64,000 nucleotides of DNA, from the NCBI RefSeq assembly GCF_011927945.1, contig NZ_JAATJM010000001.1, positions 1,249,501 through 1,313,500 on the forward strand, in the 5' to 3' direction. Positions 11,324 to 20,471 of this stretch are shown piece after piece; within the stretch, counting starts at the first letter, position 1; each line of letters starts with the position of its first letter. The notes beneath the pieces are model-generated. The model searched no databases. It had not been told where the DNA came from and was given only the letters and a program-made list of their open reading frames with translations. This stretch comes from Brevundimonas alba. Its GTDB lineage: Bacteria; Pseudomonadota; Alphaproteobacteria; Caulobacterales; Caulobacteraceae. Made by a program: the position numbers and the translations under genes.

Positions 11324-13306
11324 GTGTTCAAGTTGAAGCTGACGGCATGCGCCCTCGCGGTCGCCGCCCTGTGTTGCGGGGGAGGCGACGCATGGGGCCA
11401 GAGCGCCCTGCCGGCCCCCGCACCGCTCGAAGCCTACGGCGCGACCCCCGCCATCGAGCTTATCCAGCTATCCCCCAGCGGCGAATTGATCGCCCGGATC
11501 ACGGTCGCGGGCGAAACCCGGGCCGTCGCGGTGACCCGCCTCGCGACCGGTGAGAACCTGTTCGTGCGCGATATCGGCGCCTACAAGGTTCGCGACCTGA
11601 GCTGGATCGGCGAGGGCAAGCTTCTGGTGGTCACCTCGCAGACGCGCAGCATCGCCACCCTGGGCGTGCCGCGGTCAGAACTGTTGTTCGGCCAGCTCAT
11701 CGATCTGGGAACGCAGAACATCGTCCAGGTGTTGGACCGCACTCCGGACGTGCTGGCGGTGCTTTACGGGCGGCCCTCGGTCCGCCGCACCAGCGAGGGC
11801 GACGCCCTGTTCGTGCGCGGCGTCAACATCTCGAACGAACAGATCAATCTGCAGCGGATCGACCTCAGGACCGGGCGCGGGCGCCCGGTGGCCTATATGG
11901 ATCACACGACCGACGACTATGTGCTGGACGGCGAAGGCAAGGTCATCGCCATGGCCCGCTACAATGATCGTAGCGGCCGGTGGGCGTTGCGCCTGCCCGA
12001 GGGACAGAATTACCGCGACGGGTGGACAGTCGACGCGCCGGTGGACACGCCGGCCCTCCACGGCATGGGCCGCACGCCGCGCACCATCGTGATCGGGGCC
12101 GACCGGCCGGACATCGCCGCGGCAGATGGAGGGGATCGGGACGCCCTGTTCGAGGTCAATGTGGACACCGGCGACTGGAGCCGCCTGCCGTTTGCCGAGG
12201 CCCCCGACTTCCTGGTGCATCATCCGCAGACCGGCCTGATGATCGGCGGCGGCCACATCGGCGAGGGCGGCCTCCGTTACGAGTTTCTGGACCCGCTGGC
12301 CCCCCGGCGCTGGCAGTCGGTTGAACGGGCCTTCAAGGACAAGGCCCCGGAGCTTGTTTCGTGGAACGACGCGATGAGCCAGGTCGTCGTCTTCACCGAC
12401 ACGGGCGAGGCGGGCCAGTATCAGCTGGTCGATTTCGGCCGGGGCGTCGCCGACATCCTCGCGGATGCGTATCCGGGCATCGCGCCCGAACAGGTCGGCG
12501 CCGTTCGGTCCATTCAGTATGAGGCGCAGGACGGGCTGGGCATTCCCGGTTACCTCACCCTGCCGCCCGGCGTTTCCGAACCGTCAGGCCTTCCGCTCGT
12601 GGTGCTGGCGCACGGCGGGCCGGCATCGCAGGATGTGGCGGGCTTCGACTGGTGGGCGCAGGCGCTGGCCTCGCGGGGCTATGCGGTGCTGCAGGCCAAT
12701 TTCCGGGGATCGACGGGCTATGGCCGCGAGTTCCTCGAGGCGGGCTACGGCGAATGGGGCCGCAAGATGCAGACCGACCTCTCCGACGGCGTGCGCTGGC
12801 TGGCGGCCGAAGGCGTCATCGATCCGGCCCGGGTCTGCATCGTCGGCGCCAGCTACGGCGGCTATGCGGCGATGGCGGGCCTCACCCTCGACCACGGCGT
12901 CTATCGCTGCGGTGTGTCGGTCGCCGGCGTTTCGGACCTGCGTCGCATGGTCAACCGTGAGGCGCGGCAGGAGCGGCAAAGCGACAGTCAGACCGTGCGC
13001 TACTGGAACCGCTTCATGGGCGCGGCGCGGCTCAACGACCGGTCTCTGGACGAGCTGTCCCCGGCCTATCTCGCGGCCTCGATCGACGGCCCCCTGCTGC
13101 TGATCCACGGCAAGGACGATACGGTCGTGCCCATCGAACAGAGCCGGGTCATGGCCGAGGCGCTGCGGCGGGCGGGCAAGCCGGTCGAGTTGGTGGAACT
13201 GCCGGGCGAGGATCACTGGCTGTCGCGGTCCGACACGCGCCGTCAGATGCTGATCGAGACGGTTCGGTTCCTCGAAGCGAACAATCCGCCGGGCCCGCAG
13301 GACTGA
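11324..13306 (+). CDS. S9 family (prolyl oligopeptidase-type) secreted peptidase, copy 1
   Basis: Product of 660 residues. A signal peptide covers about residues 1-24 (ends in AWGQ). A beta-propeller-like N-terminal region is followed by an alpha/beta-hydrolase peptidase domain. The catalytic triad is S510 in GASYGGY, D599 in HGKDDTVVP and H631 in GEDHWLS. It is probably a periplasmic acyl-peptide or dipeptidyl peptidase. The GTG at 11324 is chosen because GGGGAGG lies about ten bases upstream and the signal peptide begins there. A paralog of the same plan lies at 14736-16673 on the other side of an MFS gene. Confidence 0.88.
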   Translation: MFKLKLTACALAVAALCCGGGDAWGQSALPAPAPLEAYGATPAIELIQLSPSGELIARITVAGETRAVAVTRLATGENLFVRDIGAYKVRDLSWIGEGKLLVVTSQTRSIATLGVPRSELLFGQLIDLGTQNIVQVLDRTPDVLAVLYGRPSVRRTSEGDALFVRGVNISNEQINLQRIDLRTGRGRPVAYMDHTTDDYVLDGEGKVIAMARYNDRSGRWALRLPEGQNYRDGWTVDAPVDTPALHGMGRTPRTIVIGADRPDIAAADGGDRDALFEVNVDTGDWSRLPFAEAPDFLVHHPQTGLMIGGGHIGEGGLRYEFLDPLAPRRWQSVERAFKDKAPELVSWNDAMSQVVVFTDTGEAGQYQLVDFGRGVADILADAYPGIAPEQVGAVRSIQYEAQDGLGIPGYLTLPPGVSEPSGLPLVVLAHGGPASQDVAGFDWWAQALASRGYAVLQANFRGSTGYGREFLEAGYGEWGRKMQTDLSDGVRWLAAEGVIDPARVCIVGASYGGYAAMAGLTLDHGVYRCGVSVAGVSDLRRMVNREARQERQSDSQTVRYWNRFMGAARLNDRSLDELSPAYLAASIDGPLLLIHGKDDTVVPIEQSRVMAEALRRAGKPVELVELPGEDHWLSRSDTRRQMLIETVRFLEANNPPGPQD

Positions 13307-13412
13307 AGGGCGCTCCGGGCGAAACAGATGCGGCGGCGATTGTCGTCCGCGCCTTGCGCGACCGCCCGATCTGCCTGACACAGGGGCAGCCCCCCGCCCC
13401 GAGAACCGCCCC

Positions 13413-14663
13413 GTGACGCCAGCCGCCCAGCCTCCGTCTCCCTCGCGATCGGCGCTGGCCGTGCTGTTCGGCGTGGTGTTCGTCAATCTGGTCGGCTTCG
13501 GCATCGTCATTCCGCTGCTGCCCTTCTACGGCCAGACGCTGGACGCGCCGCCGTGGCAGGTGGCCCTGATGTTCTCGGCCTATTCGCTGGGCCAGTTCGT
13601 CGGCGAGCCGTTCTGGGGACGGCTGTCGGACCGTATCGGGCGCAAGCCGGTGCTGATCGTCACCATACTGGCCAATGCGTTCGGCTATCTGGCGCTCGCC
13701 TTCGTCCCGAACATCTGGCTGGCCATCGCCGTTCGGCTGTTCACCGGCCTCGGGGCGGGCAATATCTCGACCGTTCAGGGCTATGTCGCCGACGTCACCC
13801 CGCCGGCGCAGCGGGCCGGGCGGATGGGGCTGATCGGCGCGGCCTTCGGTCTGGGCTTCATCTTCGGCCCGGGGCTGGGCGGCGTGCTCACACGGCCGGA
13901 CCTCGGCGCTCTGGGGTATCAACTGCCCATCTTCGTTGCGGCGGGCCTGTGCCTGCTGGCGGCATTGGGCGTCGCCGTCCTGCTGAAGGAGAGCCGCGCG
14001 CCCGCCGATCCGGCGGCCCCGCGCCCGCCGTTCCTGAGCGGAGTGCACGACGCGGTGGCCAATCCGGTGGTGTCCCGGGTGCTGCTGGTGACCCTGATCT
14101 ACATGGCCGGGTTTTCGGGCATGGAGTCGACCTTCGGCTTCTGGACCGAGGCCCGCTACGGCTGGGGCGCCCGCGAGGTCGGGCTGAGCTTCATGGCCGT
14201 GGGCGTGGTCTCGACCATCTGTCAGGGCCTCATCGCCGGACGGCTGGCGCGCCGGTTCGGCGAGGCGCGGGTGCTGGCGGTCGGCTGCCTGATCTTCGGC
14301 TCGGGGCTGGTGGGGCAGGTGGTCGCCAGCCGGTTGTTGCCCGACGCCGAACTGCTGGTGCCGGCGATCATGGCCTTCGGAGCCTTCGGGATGGCGGTGA
14401 CCATGCCCAACATCTCGGCCCTGATCTCCCGTTCGGTCGATCCGGACCGGCAGGGGGCGATGCTGGGCCTGAACATGGCCGCCAGTTCAAGCGCCCGGAT
14501 ATTCGGCCCGATGGCGGCCGGAGCGATCTTTTCGGGGATCGGCCATGACTGGCCGTTCCTGATCGGCGCGGCCCTGACGGTCCCGGCCGCGGTGATGGCG
14601 ATCAACGCGGGAAGGGCCTTCAGACACCGCGAGCTGTCGCGTGCGCCGCAGCCGGCGGAGTAG
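13413..14663 (+). CDS. MFS transporter, TCR/Tet-like
   Basis: Product of 416 residues with about twelve transmembrane helices. The loop 2-3 motif A is GRLSDRIGRKP (residues about 69-79), and the following helices resemble the TCR/Tet family of proton-driven exporters. The start is GTG at 13413. It lies between two S9 peptidase paralogs on the same strand, 106 bases after the first. This could mean export of amino acids or peptides linked to peptidase action, but the substrate cannot be read from the sequence. Confidence 0.88.
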   Translation: MTPAAQPPSPSRSALAVLFGVVFVNLVGFGIVIPLLPFYGQTLDAPPWQVALMFSAYSLGQFVGEPFWGRLSDRIGRKPVLIVTILANAFGYLALAFVPNIWLAIAVRLFTGLGAGNISTVQGYVADVTPPAQRAGRMGLIGAAFGLGFIFGPGLGGVLTRPDLGALGYQLPIFVAAGLCLLAALGVAVLLKESRAPADPAAPRPPFLSGVHDAVANPVVSRVLLVTLIYMAGFSGMESTFGFWTEARYGWGAREVGLSFMAVGVVSTICQGLIAGRLARRFGEARVLAVGCLIFGSGLVGQVVASRLLPDAELLVPAIMAFGAFGMAVTMPNISALISRSVDPDRQGAMLGLNMAASSSARIFGPMAAGAIFSGIGHDWPFLIGAALTVPAAVMAINAGRAFRHRELSRAPQPAE

Positions 14664-14735
14664 GCGGCTCGCGTTTCACGCTTGGCTCCGCTGTCCAAGC
14701 CTCCTACGGTTGAGCTTCAACAGCGGGGGGCTTGC

Positions 14736-16673
14736 ATGTCCGTTCGAAATCTCTGCATCGCCGTGGCGGCCGCCTCGGCGGTTCTGTTCGGCGCCGCCGG
14801 CGCGGCGCTGGCCCAGTCGGCCCCGATCGAGGCCTACGCCGCCCTGCCGGCGATCGATGGCGTCTCGGTCTCGCCGGATGGATCGGCGCTGGCCTACATC
14901 CGACGCAGCCCGGATGGGGACACGGTCGTCGCGCAGGCGCGAACCGGCGAGGCCCTGGTCACCATCGATGTGAGCGACCGGGCTGCGCGCTTCGTGTTCT
15001 GGGCCTCGCCCGACCACGTGGTCATCTCGAGCACGATCAACGACAAACTGCCCTACACCACCTCTCCGGGCCTGTATGAGCAGCTGGACATCGTCAATGT
15101 GCGCACCCGGCGGGTCGCGCGGGCGCTGGGCAGCGCCGATAAGGCTATCCTGACGGCCAGCTTCGGCCCGGCGACGGTAGGGACCTATCGCGGGCGCCCG
15201 GTAATGTATCTGCGGACCTATACGGTCGAGAACAACGCCTACACCTACGACGTCTATCGCGTGGACCTCGACGATGGTCGCGGCCGCCTGCACCAGACGG
15301 GCGCCGAGGACACCAGCAGCTATGTCATCCGTCCGGACGGCGAGGTGCTGGCGCGCACCACCTATGACGGCGAGACCGGGGCCTGGCGCCTGCTGGCGCG
15401 TCGCGGCGGCAACTGGAACGAACTGCTGAGCCGGCGCTCGTTGCTGGATCGTCCCGCGATCCTCGGCTTCGGCCGTAGCGACGAAACGGTGCTGCTCAGC
15501 GAGGATCGCGAAGACGGGCCGGTGCTGGTCGAGATCAGTCTGGCTGACGGATCCGAGGTGGCGCAGCACGACAACGCGGGCGCGGACAACATCGTCCGTG
15601 ACGGCGCCGGGCATATGGTCGGCATCTCCCGTCAAGGCCTGACCCAGTCCTACAGCCTGTTCGACCCGGCGCACCAGGCGAACTGGGACCGGCTGGTGCA
15701 GGGGCTGGCGGGCCGTCAGCTGTTCCTGACCGACACCGACGACGATCTGAGCGTCATGGTGTTCCGGGCCGAAGGCGCGGGCGAGCCGGGCTCGACCTAT
15801 CTGTTCGACGCCGAGCGGCAGAGCGTGAACCTCATCGGGCGCGAGTATCCGGGTCTGACCGCCGCCGACGTCGCCGAGGTCAGCGCGGTTCGCTACAAGG
15901 CCGCCGACGGCATGGACCTGATCGGCTATCTGACCAAGCCGACCGGCCGGGAGGCGCGCAACCTGCCGCTGATCGTCCTGCCTCATGGCGGGCCGGCGGC
16001 GCGCGACAAGGCCGGCTTCGACTGGTGGTCGCAGGCGCTGGCGTCCCGCGGCTATGCGGTATTCCAGCCCCAGTTCCGGGGCTCCGAGGGCTTCGGCCAG
16101 ACGCTTCTGGAGGCGGGCTACGGCGAATGGGGCCGCAAGATGCAGTCCGATCTCGCCGACGGGGTCAAATACCTGGCCGACGCCGGCATGGTCGACGCCT
16201 CCCGCGTCTGCATCGTCGGCGCCAGCTATGGCGGTTACGCGGCCCTGGCCGGAATGACGCTGGATGACGGCGTCTACCGCTGCGCCGTATCGGTCGCAGG
16301 CATTTCGGACCTGCCGGAATTCCTTGCGGTCGAACGGCGGGAAGGGGGGCGTTCGCGCTTTAACGAAGGACTTCGCTACTGGCAGCGGTTCATGGGCGTC
16401 ACCAGCGACGTCGACCCGAGCCTCGCCGAACGCTCTCCGGCGCGGCTGATCTCCCGGATCGAGGGGCCGGTCCTGCTGATCCACGGGCGCGACGATACGG
16501 TGGTGCCCTTCGAACAGAGCCGGATCATGGATCGCGCCATGCGGGCGGCGGGCAAGGACGTGGAGCTGGTGTCACTGGCGGGGGAAGACCACTACATGAG
16601 CTTCCCGGCTACGCGCCGGCAGATGCTGACCGAAACGATCAAATTCCTCGAGGAGCACAATCCGCCCCGATAG
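14736..16673 (+). CDS. S9 family (prolyl oligopeptidase-type) secreted peptidase, copy 2
   Basis: Product of 645 residues and a clear paralog of the gene at 11324: the block FDWWSQALASRGYAVFQPQF matches FDWWAQALASRGYAVLQANF in the first copy. A signal peptide (about 1-26, ends in ALAQ), a propeller-like region and an alpha/beta-hydrolase domain follow. The catalytic triad is S497 in GASYGGY, D587 in HGRDDTVVP and H619 in GEDHYMS. The start at 14736 follows a GGGGGG run; the earlier in-frame start at 14682 would precede the signal peptide. It is expected in the periplasm. Confidence 0.88.
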   Translation: MSVRNLCIAVAAASAVLFGAAGAALAQSAPIEAYAALPAIDGVSVSPDGSALAYIRRSPDGDTVVAQARTGEALVTIDVSDRAARFVFWASPDHVVISSTINDKLPYTTSPGLYEQLDIVNVRTRRVARALGSADKAILTASFGPATVGTYRGRPVMYLRTYTVENNAYTYDVYRVDLDDGRGRLHQTGAEDTSSYVIRPDGEVLARTTYDGETGAWRLLARRGGNWNELLSRRSLLDRPAILGFGRSDETVLLSEDREDGPVLVEISLADGSEVAQHDNAGADNIVRDGAGHMVGISRQGLTQSYSLFDPAHQANWDRLVQGLAGRQLFLTDTDDDLSVMVFRAEGAGEPGSTYLFDAERQSVNLIGREYPGLTAADVAEVSAVRYKAADGMDLIGYLTKPTGREARNLPLIVLPHGGPAARDKAGFDWWSQALASRGYAVFQPQFRGSEGFGQTLLEAGYGEWGRKMQSDLADGVKYLADAGMVDASRVCIVGASYGGYAALAGMTLDDGVYRCAVSVAGISDLPEFLAVERREGGRSRFNEGLRYWQRFMGVTSDVDPSLAERSPARLISRIEGPVLLIHGRDDTVVPFEQSRIMDRAMRAAGKDVELVSLAGEDHYMSFPATRRQMLTETIKFLEEHNPPR

Positions 16674-16740
16674 GCGGATAATAGCCCTTCCACCTTGCGT
16701 TCCGGCCCTGCTTCGACTAGAAGCCGCGCCTTCGCGTACC

Positions 16741-16848
16741 GAACCGCCGGGCTAACAGGCATGCCTGGGCGGTTCTCAATCAGGGTCTATCCTCCCTATG
16801 GGCTCAAGTAGCCGATAGGCGGTAGCCCACTCAAAATAGAGAGTGAAA
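16741..16848 (+). promoter_or_regulatory. structured leader of rpmI-rplT
   Basis: The 175 bases before rpmI hold three nested or consecutive hairpins. The first is GAACCGCC (16741-16748) with GGCGGTTC (16768-16775), whose loop contains the palindrome AGGCATGCCT (16757-16766). The second is GGGCT (16800-16804) with AGCCC (16824-16828), with a competing GGCT/AGCC pairing. The third is CACTC (16828-16832) with GAGTG (16841-16845), which covers the ribosome-binding GAGAG. None has a U tract. This fits a ribosomal-protein leader controlled by L20 or by translation, but I recognise no named Rfam family. Confidence 0.5.
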
Positions 16849-17046
16849 ATGCCGAAACTGAAGACGAAGTCGGGCGCCAAGAAGCGCTTCAAATTCACGG
16901 CGACTGGCAAGGTTAAGGCCGGTGTTGCTGGCAAGCGTCACCGCTTGATCAGCCACAACAGCAAATACATCCGCCAGAACCGCGGCACCTCGGTCATGGC
17001 CGACGCCGACGCCAAGAAGATCAAATCCTACATGCCGTACGCCTGA
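16849..17046 (+). CDS. rpmI: 50S ribosomal protein L35
   Basis: Product of 65 residues, strongly basic, beginning [13 protein letters not shown], the family hallmark. The ATG at 16849 is chosen over a GTG at 16843 because bL35 normally begins Met-Pro-Lys. It is the first gene of the rpmI-rplT pair, with 52 bases before rplT. A structured leader precedes it. It is a component of the large ribosomal subunit. Confidence 0.97.
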   Translation: MPKLKTKSGAKKRFKFTATGKVKAGVAGKRHRLISHNSKYIRQNRGTSVMADADAKKIKSYMPYA

Positions 17047-17098
17047 TCGGCGCGCGCTGTTCGACTGATCTCCACACCGAATTTGAAAGGATAGCGAC

Positions 17099-17452
17099 AT
17101 GGCTCGCGTCACTCGGGGCGTTACGTCCCATGCCAAGCACAAGAAGGTTCTGAAGCAGGCCAAGGGCTTCTACGGCCGCCGCAAGAACACCATCCGCACG
17201 GCCAAGGCCGCCGTCGACCGCGCCGGGCAATACGCCTACCGCGACCGCCGCACCAAGAAGCGCAACTTCCGCGCCCTGTGGATCCAGCGCATCAACGCCG
17301 CCGCCCGTCTGGAAGGCTTCACCTACAGCCAGTTCATCCACGGCCTGGGCGTGGCCGGCATCGAGCTTGACCGCAAGGTCCTGGCCGCGATGGCCGCCGA
17401 CGAAGCCGCCTTCAAGGCGATCGCCGACAAGGTCCGCGGCGCGCTGGCGTAA
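17099..17452 (+). CDS. rplT: 50S ribosomal protein L20
   Basis: Product of 117 residues, the standard bL20 length. It begins [20 protein letters not shown] and contains the GFYGRRKN segment; the C-terminal half is the RNA-binding domain that in other bacteria also binds its own mRNA leader. AAAGGA lies a few bases before the ATG. It is needed early in 50S assembly. It is co-transcribed with rpmI and followed by an intrinsic terminator. Confidence 0.97.
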   Translation: MARVTRGVTSHAKHKKVLKQAKGFYGRRKNTIRTAKAAVDRAGQYAYRDRRTKKRNFRALWIQRINAAARLEGFTYSQFIHGLGVAGIELDRKVLAAMAADEAAFKAIADKVRGALA

Positions 17453-17476
17453 GCCAAGCTCCATCGTGATTTCGAA

Positions 17477-17514
17477 ACGCCCGCTCCGGTCCGCCGGGGC
17501 GGGCGTTTTCGTTT
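17477..17514 (+). terminator. intrinsic terminator after rplT
   Basis: A 13-bp stem (ACGCCCGCTCCGG with CCGGGGCGGGCGT, one G-T pair) with a four-base loop is followed by TTTTCGTTT. It lies 24 bases past the rplT stop. Confidence 0.9.
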
Positions 17515-17540
17515 GCGGACCGAACGACTAGGCTTGGGGG

Positions 17541-18482
17541 ATGTTCAGACCCCTATTCTTCGCCGTCGCCCTCGCCCTCCTTTCGGCGCCTGTTCAGGCG
17601 CAGCAGCGGGCCGTCGCCGTGACCTTCGACGATCCGCCGTATCAAGCCACCGAGGCGGAACTGTGCGACCCGGTCAGGGCCATGGCCCTGACGCGCGATT
17701 TCGTCGCCATGCTGCGGCCGCTGGACACACGGGCGACCGTCTTCGTCAACGAGGGCAAGGTGTGCGAGGAGCGGCGCGCCGACCTGCTGCCCGCCCTGCT
17801 GAACATGTGGCTCGACGCCGGGCTGGACATGGGCAACCACACCTTCAGCCATCTGAACATCCACCGGACCACCGTCGAGGCGTATCTGGCGGACGTAGAC
17901 GCCGGCGCGCCCGTCACGCGCGCCGTGCTGGCGGAGCGGGGCGGCACCCTGCGCTTCTTCCGTCATCCCTTCCTGTTCACCGGCGAGACGCCGGAGAAGA
18001 AGGCCGCCATCGCCGCGGGTCTGACCGGGCGGGGCTATACCGTCGCGCCGGTCACCATCGACAACAACGACTGGATGTTCGCTGCGCTTTACCGCCGGGC
18101 CGAGGCCGCAGGGGACGAGGCGCTGAAGACGCGGATCGGCGAGGCCTATGTGGCGCACATGGCGGCGGTGCTGGATCACTGGGAGCCCTACAGCGCCGAG
18201 CTGACCGGCGGGCGTGAGCCGGCGCAGGTGCTGCTGCTTCACGCTCATACGCTGAACCGGGACTGGTATCCGCGGATCCACGCCCTGTATCTGGCGCGGG
18301 GCTACCGCTTCGTGACGCTGGATGAGGCGCTGGCGGACCCGATCTACGGCCACGCCGACGACTATGTGCGGGCCAACGGGGTCTCGTGGCTGCACCGCTG
18401 GACCTTCACCGAGGGCCGGCCGATCCGCTGGGAGCCGGACCCGCCGAAGTGGATCATGGACGCCTATGAGGCGCTGAACTGA
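17541..18482 (+). CDS. secreted polysaccharide deacetylase family protein
   Basis: Product of 313 residues. A signal peptide (about 1-20, ends in VQAQ) is followed by a NodB-type carbohydrate esterase 4 domain. Motif 1 is TFDD with both aspartates, and motif 2 is HTFSH with both metal histidines. Later motifs include RHPF and a C-terminal LLLHAH. The family removes N-acetyl groups from chitin, peptidoglycan or related glycans in a metal-dependent reaction; the substrate here is not determined. The C-terminal 50 residues extend past the core domain. It is transcribed with its own promoter after the rplT terminator. Confidence 0.85.
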   Translation: MFRPLFFAVALALLSAPVQAQQRAVAVTFDDPPYQATEAELCDPVRAMALTRDFVAMLRPLDTRATVFVNEGKVCEERRADLLPALLNMWLDAGLDMGNHTFSHLNIHRTTVEAYLADVDAGAPVTRAVLAERGGTLRFFRHPFLFTGETPEKKAAIAAGLTGRGYTVAPVTIDNNDWMFAALYRRAEAAGDEALKTRIGEAYVAHMAAVLDHWEPYSAELTGGREPAQVLLLHAHTLNRDWYPRIHALYLARGYRFVTLDEALADPIYGHADDYVRANGVSWLHRWTFTEGRPIRWEPDPPKWIMDAYEALN

Positions 18483-18539
18483 TCAAGCCGCGCCTGACCG
18501 GGTGACGAAAGCCCTTCAGCCCGCTAGACGACTGCGACC

Positions 18540-19616
18540 ATGACCGATCTCGCCCAGCTCGAACTCGACCTGATCAACGCCATCGGCCGCGCGGAAACCG
18601 CTGCGGCGGTCGAGGATCTGCGCGTCGCCTCGCTGGGCAAGTCCGGATCGATCTCGGGTCTGCTCAAGGGCATGGGGGCGATGAGCCCCGAAGAACGCCG
18701 CGAGAAGGGGCCGATGATCAACGGCCTGCGCGACCGGGTGCAGTCCGCCTTGGCCGCCCGCAAGGGCGAACTCGAGGCCGCCGAGCTGGACGCCCGTCTC
18801 AAGGCCGAGCACCTCGACCTGACCCTGCCGTCGCGCCCGCGCCGCAAGGGCAGCGTGCATCCGACCATGCAGGTGATGGACGAGATGATCGCCCTGTTCG
18901 CCGACATGGGCTTCGCCGTCGCGGAAGGCCCGGACATCGAGGACGACTTCCACAACTTCACGGCCCTGAACTTCCCGCCCAAGCATCCGGCGCGGGAGAT
19001 GCACGACACCTTCTTCCTGACGCCCGATCCGGAGACCGGCGAGCGCAAGGTCCTGCGCACCCACACCAGCCCGGTGCAGGTGCGCACGATGATGTCCCAA
19101 AAGCCGCCGATCCGGATCATCGCCCCGGGCCGGACCTTCCGGAAGGACAGCGACGCCACCCACACGCCCATGTTCCATCAGGTCGAGGGTCTGGTGATCG
19201 ACAAGGCCATTCACATGGGCCACCTGAAGTGGACGCTGGAGACTTTCGTCGCCCGCTTCTTCGAGGTCGACGACGTCGATGCGCGCTTCCGGCCGCACCA
19301 CTTCCCCTTCACCGAGCCGTCGGCCGAGATGGACATCCGCTGCGACCGCTCGGGCGGCGAGCTGAAGCTCAATCAGGGCGATAGCTGGATGGAGATTCTC
19401 GGCTGCGGGATGGTGCATCCGAACGTGCTGCGGAACTGCGGCATCGACCCCGACGAATACCAGGGCTTCGCCTTCGGCATGGGCGTGGACCGCTTGGCCA
19501 TGCTGAAATACGGCATCCCCGACCTGCGGCCCATGTTCGAGGCCGATACCCGGTGGCTGGCCCACTACGGTTTCTCCGCCTTCGCGGCGCCCAACCCTGC
19601 AAGCGGACTGTCCTGA
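18540..19616 (+). CDS. pheS: phenylalanine-tRNA ligase alpha subunit
   Basis: Product of 358 residues. The N-terminal coiled coil (residues about 1-90) contacts tRNA; the class II catalytic core follows, with motif 2 around [18 protein letters not shown] and motif 3 [18 protein letters not shown] near the C-terminus. It charges tRNA-Phe as an alpha2-beta2 enzyme with PheT. Unusually, two small unrelated-to-synthetase genes separate it from pheT; its TGA overlaps the next ATG as TGATG, implying coupled translation. Confidence 0.97.
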   Translation: MTDLAQLELDLINAIGRAETAAAVEDLRVASLGKSGSISGLLKGMGAMSPEERREKGPMINGLRDRVQSALAARKGELEAAELDARLKAEHLDLTLPSRPRRKGSVHPTMQVMDEMIALFADMGFAVAEGPDIEDDFHNFTALNFPPKHPAREMHDTFFLTPDPETGERKVLRTHTSPVQVRTMMSQKPPIRIIAPGRTFRKDSDATHTPMFHQVEGLVIDKAIHMGHLKWTLETFVARFFEVDDVDARFRPHHFPFTEPSAEMDIRCDRSGGELKLNQGDSWMEILGCGMVHPNVLRNCGIDPDEYQGFAFGMGVDRLAMLKYGIPDLRPMFEADTRWLAHYGFSAFAAPNPASGLS

Positions 19617-20020
19617 TGGCCACCGACCAATCCCCGAACCGGCCCGTCGAAACCCGCGAGATGGACCCGCGGGCCACGACCTTCGAGGGCGGTCATTTCG
19701 CCCTGTTCGACCTGTACCGCGCCAACATCCAGTCGGGCGGCGGGGCCGTGATCGAGGGCCGCACCTTCGACGGCTGCTTCATCGAAGGACCGGCGGTGAT
19801 GCTGGTGATGGAAGGGACGCATTTCGAGGGCGTCAATTTCGGCCCGTCCGGCGGCGACCTGCGCAACATGCTGTTCCGTCCGATGAGCGGCCAGATGGCC
19901 ATCGGCGCGATTCCCGTCCGCAACTGCACCTTCCGCAACTGCCAGTTCCACACGCTCGGAATCACCGGCGGCGACGACCTGCTGCGCCGGCTGGTCGAGC
20001 AAGTCGCCACCACCGGCTGA
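19616..20020 (+). CDS. conserved small protein A between pheS and pheT
   Basis: Product of 134 residues, family not recognised. The middle contains alternating short strands with conserved Cys and Phe (EGRTFDGCFIEGPAVMLVME, then FRNCQFHTLGITG), which suggests a small beta-helix-like or pentapeptide-like fold. It is paralogous to the next gene: GRTFDGCFIEGPAVMLVM corresponds to [18 protein letters not shown], and both end with a FRNCQF/FVRCRF motif and a short helix. It has no signal peptide or membrane segment. The start overlaps the pheS stop, so it is made with PheS. A role in tRNA charging is possible only by position. Confidence 0.75.
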   Translation: MATDQSPNRPVETREMDPRATTFEGGHFALFDLYRANIQSGGGAVIEGRTFDGCFIEGPAVMLVMEGTHFEGVNFGPSGGDLRNMLFRPMSGQMAIGAIPVRNCTFRNCQFHTLGITGGDDLLRRLVEQVATTG

Positions 20021-20045
20021 CGTCCAGAACCCGAGAGATCCGACC

Positions 20046-20471
20046 ATGACCGATCAGACCATGTCCGCCGAAGAGGCCGCCGGTCGCGCCCTGGTGGCCC
20101 GCACCACCTTCGAGAACGAGGCCGTCTGGCTGCCCTCGCTGGCGGTCCAGCACTGGAACGCGGGCGAGATGTTCATCGAGGGCAAGACCTTCACCGACTG
20201 CGTCATCGAGGGGCCGGCGGTCATGGCCGTGATGAACGGCACCGTCTTCGACAGCTGCGCCATGGGTACGACCAGCGATATGGCGACGCTGCTCTACCGG
20301 CCCGTCGGCCGGGTCAAGATGGCCGGTGTGGTGGGCATGGCGAAATGCCGTTTCGTCCGCTGCCGCTTCGTCCAGGTCGGTTTCACCGGCACCGACCAGC
20401 TGATCGACGAGCTTCTGGCCGACGTCAAAACCCTGTCGGACGTCGCCGCGCCCACGGAGCCGTCGGCGTGA
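20046..20471 (+). CDS. conserved small protein B between pheS and pheT, paralog of A
   Basis: Product of 141 residues, family not recognised, clearly a tandem paralog of the preceding gene over about 90 residues ([40 protein letters not shown]). Its stop overlaps the GTG start of pheT (GTGA), and it follows gene A by 25 bases, so the order pheS-A-B-pheT is one tightly coupled operon. The C-terminal 20 residues are acidic/proline-rich and absent from A. No catalytic motif is evident. A structural or regulatory role is guesswork. Confidence 0.75.
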   Translation: MTDQTMSAEEAAGRALVARTTFENEAVWLPSLAVQHWNAGEMFIEGKTFTDCVIEGPAVMAVMNGTVFDSCAMGTTSDMATLLYRPVGRVKMAGVVGMAKCRFVRCRFVQVGFTGTDQLIDELLADVKTLSDVAAPTEPSA

